Source of the DNA: an uncultured Opitutia bacterium
GTDB lineage: Bacteria > Verrucomicrobiota > Verrucomicrobiia > Opitutales > UBA953
DNA length: 5,088 nucleotides
Assembly: GCA_903853185.1 (NCBI GenBank)
Contig: CAINSX010000047.1
Span: 1 to 5,088 of the forward strand
Direction of reading: 5' to 3'
The notes below the pieces were generated by a model. That model was not told the origin of the DNA and did not search any database. It worked only from the letters and a program-made list of their open reading frames with translations. Positions 1-4,035 of the stretch are shown piece after piece (the first letter of the stretch is position 1; each line of letters opens with the position of its first letter). A program made the translations under genes and the position numbers.

Positions 1-417
1 ATCGGCGGACGCCTCGGGCTGGTTGCCGGCGAGGTTGATGCCATGTAGGCATTTCCAATCGGTGGCCTTGAGGAAGCCGTAAAGGTCGTCGAGCGTGGTG
101 CGGCCGATCACCGCGAGGCCGGTCGCCTTGTCCAAGGACGCGGGAGCCTCCGGCTGCCAGCGCGTGAGTTCGACCTTGTTGCCGCCGAGGCGCAGCGTGC
201 CCACCCCGAGATTACGATGCAGGTGGATGAGGACGCTGTTGCCGGGTTTGAAGTGCGGTTCGACGAGCGCGTTCTTCTCGTAGCTGATGCCCAGGAAGTC
301 CGCGGGGATGGTGAGGCCGGGCTTGGCGGCATCGACGACGATGGTGGCGGGCACGCTTTCGGCCGCGGCCAGCGTGAGGCCGCAGAGTAGGGTGAGCGAT
401 CGGATCAAGGCGGACAT
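1..417 (-). CDS. Secreted GH79-like glycoside hydrolase, N-terminal part (runs off left edge)
   Basis: An ATG at 417-415 opens a frame with no stop for 139 codons to the window edge. Residues 1-19 are a signal peptide: a basic/hydrophobic start, a Leu-rich core and an Ala-Ala-Ala end before Glu20, so the product is exported. The mature start resembles bacterial GH79 (beta-glucuronidase/heparanase-like) TIM-barrel enzymes. It has the strand 'FLGISYE' (41-47), a long-loop histidine segment (65-67), 'TLRLGGN' (74-80) followed by a Trp (87), and 'GINLAGN' (126-132) ahead of a Pro-Glu. The catalytic acid and nucleophile lie beyond the window, so activity cannot be confirmed. It begins about 95 nt after the sulfatase stop, in the same direction, with a terminator-like hairpin between them and no clear Shine-Dalgarno sequence. 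I am sure it is a coding region and fairly sure it is a GH79-like clan A barrel. The substrate, perhaps a glucuronic acid linkage, is inference. Confidence 0.72.
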   Translation of the reverse strand, partial: MSALIRSLTLLCGLTLAAAESVPATIVVDAAKPGLTIPADFLGISYEKNALVEPHFKPGNSVLIHLHRNLGVGTLRLGGNKVELTRWQPEAPASLDKATGLAVIGRTTLDDLYGFLKATDWKCLHGINLAGNQPEASAD

Positions 418-462
418 GGGTGCGAAGAGGCTAGGGCGGATGCGGCTGGGAGGAAGGCATAA

Positions 463-490
463 GAAAGGCGGGCCTTGCGGACCGCCTTTC
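463..490 (-). terminator. Intrinsic-terminator-like hairpin after the sulfatase gene
   Basis: The arms 463-471 (GAAAGGCGG) and 482-490 (CCGCCTTTC) are perfectly complementary. Inside them, C473-C474 can also pair with G479-G480 across a G-A mismatch, leaving a TTGC loop. Read on the minus strand, the hairpin lies 22 nt after the sulfatase TAA. Its 3' arm ends in TTTC and runs into TTATGCCTT, a weak broken U-tract. The stem is convincing but the U-tract is poor, so termination may be partial, letting some transcription reach the GH79-like gene 45 nt further on. Confidence 0.6.
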
Positions 491-512
491 GGGGGGAGGA
501 GGATCGACAGGC

Positions 513-2276
513 TTATTTGCCCATCTTGACGAACTCTTCCTTGGTCAGGAAGCCGTCCTTGTCCTTGTCGAATTTCGTGAAGTTCTCGGCGGCGTGGACC
601 GGGTCCTTCTGCTTGTCCATGAACTCTTCCTTGGAAAGCTTGCCGTCCTTGTTCACGTCGCGGCGATCGAACATCGGGCCACGGTCCTTGGCTTCGTCGG
701 CCTTGGGGGCGACGAGCTTCGGCGCGGTGGCGTCTTCGTCGTTCTTCTTCGCGGCGATATCGACGATGTTCTTCTTGCCCTTGGCGATCTTCTTGGCGTT
801 CGGGTCGGCGGCCGGGATGGGCGGAGGGAGGAACTTGGAGAGGCGCGCGATGACTTCCTGATTCTCGGGCTTCTTGGCGAGGTTCTCCGGTTCGGTCGGG
901 GCGTTGACCTCGTCGTAGAGCTCGGTGTCCACGATGGTGTTGTCCGCCAGGCTGCGCCAGAGCGTCAGGCGCCAGCGTTCGTCGCGGATACTGTAGCCCA
1001 TGACGTCGCGCTTAGCAGTGCCCTTGGCGCCTTCCTTTTTATTCACGCCGGCGGACTTGGGGTACTGGCTGATGGCGACGGGCTTCACGGTGACGGTGGG
1101 GTTCTCGAGCACAGGCTTGAGGCTGACGCCATCGACGTCGGGCTTGGGCAGGCCGCAAAGGTCAGCGAGGGTGGGGTACACGTCGACGAACTCGACGAGG
1201 GAGTTGCTCTTCTGGCCGACGGTCTTCTGGCCGGGGAAGCTGAAGATCAGCGGGACGCGCGTATCGACCTCAAAGTTGGTGTGCTTGCCCCATTCTTCGT
1301 GGTCGCCGAGCTTCCAGCCGTGGTCGCCCCAGAGGACGATGACGGTGTTGTCGGCGATGCCTTCCTTCTCGAGGGCGTCGAGCACGATGCCAAGATTGGC
1401 GTCGGTGTAGCTGACGGCGGCGTAATAGCCGTGGCGCACCTGGGCGGCGAAGGCGGCCGGCAGCGGGGTGCGGGCGAGCTTCTTGTCCTTGGGCGGGACG
1501 TTGGTGTAGGCGCGGAATTCGCCGCTGTCGCTGTCACCGACGTAGGCCGGGGCGCCGACGGGGAACGCACTGGCGGTGTCCGGGATCTTGGCCGGATCGT
1601 AGAGGTCCCAATATTTCTTGGGGGAGACGAACGGGAGGTGCGGCTTAGAAAGGCCGACGGCGAGGAAGAACGGCTGCCCCTTCTTGTTGAGTTCGGCGAT
1701 GGTCTGCGCGGCGAGGCGCGAGGTCTTGCCGTCGGTGTAGAAATCATCGGCGACGTCGCCGGCTTCGAAAGCCACGCCCTTGCCCTTGTTCTTCGGGTCT
1801 TCCTTCACGACGTCAGCGGCGGTGGGGTCCTTGGCGTAAGTCGGAGCCTTCGGGGTCATCCATGGCGTCGACCAGGTCGGTTCGTCGTCGAAGCCGCCGT
1901 GGAAGATCTTACCCATGCCCTGGGAGAAGTAGCCGTGCTCCTTGAAGTACTGGCCGATGGTCTTGACGTTCGGGAGGGCGACGCGGAAGTGGGTCTCAAG
2001 ATCCCAGACGCGGGTGGCGTCAGGGCGCTTGCCGGTCATGATCGAGGCGCGCGACGGGCTGCACACGGCCTGCTGGCAATAGGCGCGGTTGAAGACCATG
2101 CCGCGCTTGGCGAGACGGTCGAAGTTGGGTGTCTTGATGACGGTGTTGCCGTAACAGCCGAGCTCGGGACGCAGGTCGTCGACCGCGATGAAGAGCACGT
2201 TGGGCTTCTTGGCGTCGGCCGCTTGGAGTGCGGTGGCGAGCAGGAGGCCGAAGGCCAGGAGACGGGGCAATTTCAT
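513..2276 (-). CDS. Exported iduronate-2-sulfatase-like sulfatase with C-terminal EF-hand pair
   Basis: A 587-residue arylsulfatase-superfamily enzyme that hydrolyses sulfate esters, closest in style to iduronate-2-sulfatase (SulfAtlas S1_7-like). Residues 1-20 form a signal peptide ending 'ALQA', which supports this ATG. The C-x-P-S-R motif is at 72-76, with Cys72 (codon 2063-2061) as the residue to be converted to formylglycine. Metal ligands are Asp33, Asp34, Asp318 and His319. Lys123, His126, His213 (KPH) and Lys331 match the spacing of the active-site residues I recall for human IDS, so the catalytic set looks complete. 'TGKRPDATRVWD' after the Cys motif is the IDS-type signature. A Lys/Ala/Asp-rich linker (about 490-535) leads to two canonical EF-hand loops at 540-551 and 570-581, which probably bind calcium. 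The enzyme needs a formylglycine-generating enzyme or anSME encoded elsewhere. The downstream GH79-like gene suggests a shared sulfated uronide substrate (inference). Confidence 0.95.
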   Translation of the reverse strand: MKLPRLLAFGLLLATALQAADAKKPNVLFIAVDDLRPELGCYGNTVIKTPNFDRLAKRGMVFNRAYCQQAVCSPSRASIMTGKRPDATRVWDLETHFRVALPNVKTIGQYFKEHGYFSQGMGKIFHGGFDDEPTWSTPWMTPKAPTYAKDPTAADVVKEDPKNKGKGVAFEAGDVADDFYTDGKTSRLAAQTIAELNKKGQPFFLAVGLSKPHLPFVSPKKYWDLYDPAKIPDTASAFPVGAPAYVGDSDSGEFRAYTNVPPKDKKLARTPLPAAFAAQVRHGYYAAVSYTDANLGIVLDALEKEGIADNTVIVLWGDHGWKLGDHEEWGKHTNFEVDTRVPLIFSFPGQKTVGQKSNSLVEFVDVYPTLADLCGLPKPDVDGVSLKPVLENPTVTVKPVAISQYPKSAGVNKKEGAKGTAKRDVMGYSIRDERWRLTLWRSLADNTIVDTELYDEVNAPTEPENLAKKPENQEVIARLSKFLPPPIPAADPNAKKIAKGKKNIVDIAAKKNDEDATAPKLVAPKADEAKDRGPMFDRRDVNKDGKLSKEEFMDKQKDPVHAAENFTKFDKDKDGFLTKEEFVKMGK

Positions 2277-2330
2277 ATGAATCTGACCAAGTAACCCCTA
2301 TTTGTGGCCAAGGTTGCAAGGTTGTAAGTC

Positions 2331-2365
2331 TCGGCATTTCGCCGGCCTCCCTAATGCCGATTTTT
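2331..2365 (+). other. 8-bp inverted repeat followed by T-run, in the sulfatase upstream region
   Basis: TCGGCATT (2331-2338) pairs perfectly with AATGCCGA (2353-2360) around a 14-nt loop that itself contains GCCGGC, and is followed by TTTTT (2361-2365). On the plus strand this has the form of an intrinsic terminator, but no plus-strand gene feeds it. On the minus strand it lies 55-84 nt upstream of the sulfatase ATG, so it could be a leader hairpin or an operator-like dyad. The structure is certain; the function is not. Confidence 0.4.
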
Positions 2366-2500
2366 CAACCTCAGCGGCCGCTAACTTCGGAACCCACTCA
2401 AAGGGAAACCGGAAACCGGAATTAATGCTTCGGTCATATGCTCCCATCATACTATCCGGTTCCCCTATGCTGCCCCCTTTGACTTAGGTCTCTGTGCCTC

Positions 2501-2558
2501 GGGTAGGGTCGAGCATCCTTGCTCGACCGCGGCCAGCCAAGGATGGCCAGCCCTACCT
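2501..2558. repeat. REP/MITE-like nested palindromic element
   Basis: Outer arms GGTAGGG (2502-2508) and CCCTACC (2551-2557) enclose two hairpins. The first is a perfect 8-bp stem, GGTCGAGC (2507-2514) with GCTCGACC (2521-2528), and a 6-nt loop. The second is formed by GGCCA (2531-2535) and TGGCC (2544-2548), inside a direct repeat GGCCAGCC (2531-2538 and 2545-2552). The two loop regions are complementary: ATCCTTG at 2515-2521 and CAAGGAT at 2538-2544. This layout resembles REP/BIME elements mobilised by REP-associated (RAYT) transposases. Only one copy is in the window, so being dispersed genome-wide is inference. Confidence 0.65.
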
Positions 2559-2600
2559 CGCGAATATAGCCCGCCACCTGCCACCCGAAACGCTGTCTCT

Positions 2601-2650
2601 CACCTTTGCACTTTTGCACAGGAGCTCCGCTCCGATTTGCACCTTTGCAC
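2601..2650. repeat. Two TTTGCAC pairs around a GGAGC/GCTCC hairpin
   Basis: Four copies of TTTGCAC start at 2605, 2613, 2636 and 2644. Each pair is spaced by exactly 8 nt, the same period as the neighbouring repeat tract. Between the pairs sits a small perfect hairpin, GGAGC (2621-2625) and GCTCC (2629-2633) with a TCC loop. No protein or RNA function is evident. It probably belongs to the same composite intergenic repeat as the tract at 2664-2735. Confidence 0.6.
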
Positions 2651-2663
2651 TGACTCTCTCCGG

Positions 2664-2735
2664 CCCTCGTGTCCTCCGGTCCTCGTGTCCGTCCCATGTC
2701 CCCGTGTCCCCGTGCTCGCTTGCCCCCTCTGCCTC
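2664..2735. repeat. Degenerate 8-nt-period tandem repeat, copy A
   Basis: From 2664 the sequence can be written as successive 8-mers of similar form, such as TCCTCCGG and TCCTCGTG, then ATGTCCCC (2696-2703) and GTGTCCCC (2704-2711), and later TTGCCCCC (2720-2727). CCTCGTGTCC occurs twice exactly 16 nt apart (2665 and 2681). Positions 2690-2729 match 3974-4013 at 33 of 40 bases without gaps. The tract begins about 32 nt downstream of the vWA stop codon in the direction of transcription. Because 8 is not a multiple of 3, it is not a coding repeat. Confidence 0.65.
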
Positions 2736-2767
2736 GGCTTCGTCGCGTTCTAGTCAGCTGATTAACT

Positions 2768-3856
2768 TTAACGCCTGCTCGGATTGACTCCGGGGACTTC
2801 AATGATGCTGAATTCGCCTGAGGATGTTTTCACGCAGTCAAGGTAGATGCGGTGCGGGCAGTTTTTCACGGACATGAGGTAAAGCCTCGGCGCATTACGG
2901 CCACCCGACTGCGTGAACTGCTCCAGCCATCTCGACTCCCAGGCTTTTTCCTCAAGGCTGCGAGTGTCCTTGATCGCCGACCCTGCCGCCGACATGTGAT
3001 AGGAGATGCGGCCGCCTCCCCTTGTGGACCACTGCTGGATGTCGTCCATGAAGTCCGAGAAGATGATGAGCGCGTCATAGTCGCCGTGCTTGAGCATGAC
3101 GTCGACCCATCCGCCGACGTTCGGTCCGTAGGATTTCTGCCGGAGGTTCGCAAGGATCGCGCCCCCTTTGGGACTCAGCTTGGCGGCGACATTCAGGTCT
3201 CTCCAGCGCTCATCGGGATAGCTTTGGAACTCGCCCATCGTGAGGTAGGTGCCGATACCGGGGTAACGGAAGACGTCAGCCTTGGGGAACTGGGCTTTGA
3301 TCTGCTCCTCGACGCCGGCCAGGTAAGGCTCCATCGACTCGGAACTATCCAGGTAGACGGCGATGTTTTCGCCGATGATGTTCATGCCGAGCACTTCCTT
3401 TCCGGCCTTTTTGATGTCGGGAGCAGGCCGGCTGACAAAGTTGCTGCCGCCTCTGCCGACGCCGACTCCCGTGCCGAGCCCGCCGCCGCCGCCGCCCCCG
3501 AAGCCTTTGGAGGCTGTCGCGTTCACGCCCTGCGTGACACGATTCAGGTCCGGCAGCTCCGGCAGCGCGATCTTCGCGTGGGCGCTTTTGGAGCTGATGC
3601 GGACGGCGTTTTTCGCGGTGCTCTTGGCCGTCTTGGTCTTGGCCTTCGGTGTGGCCACCCGTTCGCCGCCGCCTCCGCCGCCAGCTCCGGTCGCGAAAGC
3701 GTTAGGGGGTTTCTTGCGGACGGTGGTGACCGTGGATACGACCCAAAGCGTTGCGATGACCACCAAGACGATGTGGAGGGCGATCGATATCACCAACGCC
3801 CGATGGCTGCCGGGTGGCGATTTTCCTCGCGCATCGATGGGGCGGCCGGACCTCAC
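2768..3856 (-). CDS. Membrane-anchored von Willebrand A-like domain protein
   Basis: A 362-residue protein starting at GTG (3856-3854). Residues 1-19 are basic and cytoplasmic; 20-42 form one transmembrane helix, placing the rest outside the membrane. A low-complexity stalk follows, with a Gly run at 59-64, a Lys/Ala/Thr-rich stretch (71-97) and a second Gly run at 120-126. A vWA-like fold starts near 157: 'IAVYLDSSESM' holds an intact MIDAS D-x-S-x-S (Asp170, Ser172, Ser174), and 'ALIIFSDFMDD' (262-272) supplies a later MIDAS-type Asp268. Cys333 and Cys341 could form a disulfide. vWA domains bind divalent metal and partner proteins, but the partner here is unknown. The anchor plus Lys/Ala stalk recalls TonB/TolA-like architecture without a TonB C-terminal domain. 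The frame is closed upstream by a TAA at 3898-3896, with no in-frame ATG between. Domain call fairly sure; role unknown. Confidence 0.85.
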   Translation of the reverse strand: MRSGRPIDARGKSPPGSHRALVISIALHIVLVVIATLWVVSTVTTVRKKPPNAFATGAGGGGGGERVATPKAKTKTAKSTAKNAVRISSKSAHAKIALPELPDLNRVTQGVNATASKGFGGGGGGGLGTGVGVGRGGSNFVSRPAPDIKKAGKEVLGMNIIGENIAVYLDSSESMEPYLAGVEEQIKAQFPKADVFRYPGIGTYLTMGEFQSYPDERWRDLNVAAKLSPKGGAILANLRQKSYGPNVGGWVDVMLKHGDYDALIIFSDFMDDIQQWSTRGGGRISYHMSAAGSAIKDTRSLEEKAWESRWLEQFTQSGGRNAPRLYLMSVKNCPHRIYLDCVKTSSGEFSIIEVPGVNPSRR

Positions 3857-3860
3857 TGTA

Positions 3861-3872
3861 ATATCATGATAT
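3861..3872. promoter_or_regulatory. Perfect 12-bp palindrome ATATCATGATAT at the vWA gene start
   Basis: This is a perfect self-complementary 12-mer whose edge is 5 nt upstream of the GTG start codon. It overlaps the best -10-like hexamer for this gene, so it could be an operator dyad bound by a dimeric regulator. It is AT-rich in an otherwise GC-rich region. The palindrome is directly visible; the regulatory role is inference. Confidence 0.4.
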
Positions 3873-3892
3873 AGGAGTGCGGTGCCTGTCAG
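3866..3892 (-). promoter_or_regulatory. Candidate sigma70-type promoter of the vWA gene
   Basis: On the minus strand, CTGACA (3892-3887, 5/6 to TTGACA) is followed after a short 15-nt spacer by TATCAT (3871-3866, 5/6 to TATAAT). Transcription would begin near 3859, only about three bases before the GTG at 3856. That would give a leaderless or nearly leaderless mRNA and fits the absence of a Shine-Dalgarno sequence. The spacer is shorter than the usual 16-18 nt, so this is tentative. Confidence 0.3.
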
Positions 3893-3939
3893 CCCTTAAC
3901 GAATAGGGTATAAGCCTCCCCGTTCTTTGCTCCCTTGCC

Positions 3940-4013
3940 GACCGGCCCGCTGATCAACCGGTCAACCAGCGTGCGCCCCATGTCACCGTGTCACCTTGCC
4001 CACGTGCCCCCTC
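3940..4013. repeat. Degenerate 8-nt-period tandem repeat, copy B
   Basis: The tract can be read as consecutive 8-mers, including TCAACCGG and TCAACCAG (3954-3969), ATGTCACC and GTGTCACC (3980-3995), and GTGCCCCC (4004-4011). Its last 40 bases align without gaps to copy A at 2690-2729 (33/40 identical). It ends at the base of the hairpin that overlaps the Gfo/Idh stop codon. It also contains the inverted pair GACCGG (3940-3945) and CCGGTC (3958-3963). Together with 3857-3939, which shows no ORF, it fills the 172-nt spacer between the two genes. Confidence 0.6.
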
Positions 4014-4035
4014 AAATAACGCTTCGCGTTATTTG
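4013..4035 (-). terminator. Strong hairpin overlapping the stop codon of the Gfo/Idh gene
   Basis: CAAATAACGC (4013-4022) and GCGTTATTTG (4026-4035) form a perfect 10-bp stem with a 3-nt loop. The TAA stop of the oxidoreductase gene (4031-4029) lies inside the stem. On the coding strand the tip reads GCGAAGC, a sequence known for forming an unusually stable mini-hairpin. The 3' arm is T-rich (TTATTTG) but is followed by a G-run, not a U-tract. It could end transcription or protect an mRNA 3' end; intrinsic termination is plausible but not certain. Confidence 0.5.

Larger units (their letters stand above)
2277..2767. other. 491-bp repeat-rich spacer, no convincing gene
   Basis: This spacer separates the vWA gene stop from the sulfatase start, both on the minus strand. 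I see no ORF with protein-like composition; open frames here translate into low-complexity Arg/Gly or Ser/Pro text from the repeats. In transcription order it holds an imperfect palindrome (2751-2764, core TCAGCTGA), an 8-nt-period repeat tract (2664-2735), paired TTTGCAC repeats (2601-2650), a nested palindromic element (2501-2558), a GGAAACC tandem (2404-2417) and a hairpin with a T-run (2331-2365). The sulfatase promoter should lie in the left part, but no good -35/-10 pair was found. TATGAT on the minus strand (2451-2446) is a lone -10-like hexamer. No good Shine-Dalgarno precedes the sulfatase ATG. Confidence 0.7.

Noticed and set aside
594..2294. Long plus-strand ORF of 566 codons antisense to the sulfatase
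   Set aside because: It mirrors the sulfatase codon phase in GC-rich DNA and translates into Val/Gly/Asp-rich text with no recognisable domain or motif, while the opposite strand encodes a complete, motif-verified sulfatase.
2446..2451. TATGAT on the minus strand as the sulfatase promoter -10
   Set aside because: No acceptable -35 hexamer lies 16-18 nt upstream; kept only as a lone hexamer, not a promoter call.
2601..2735. Possible CRISPR array
   Set aside because: Repeats are 7-8 nt with no spacers of constant length and no 23-40 nt identical repeats; the pattern is a degenerate tandem repeat.
2494..2787. Plus-strand ORF of 97 codons in the repeat-rich spacer
   Set aside because: It consists of Ser/Pro/Leu text from the same repeats. 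The frame stays open only because the repeats are C-rich and stop-poor.
2452..2802. Minus-strand ORF of 116 codons overlapping the vWA 3' end
   Set aside because: Its Arg/Gly-rich sequence is a translation of the 8-nt repeats and the palindromic element. It overlaps the end of the vWA gene and has no protein-like features.
3363..3869. Plus-strand ORF with a proline-rich stretch
   Set aside because: The proline runs are simply the antisense reading of the glycine codons in the vWA stalk.
2852..3874. Plus-strand ORF of 340 codons antisense to the vWA gene
   Set aside because: Composition is Ala/Asp/Arg-rich with no motifs. The minus strand shows a TM helix, MIDAS motif and sensible domain order, so this is a shadow frame.
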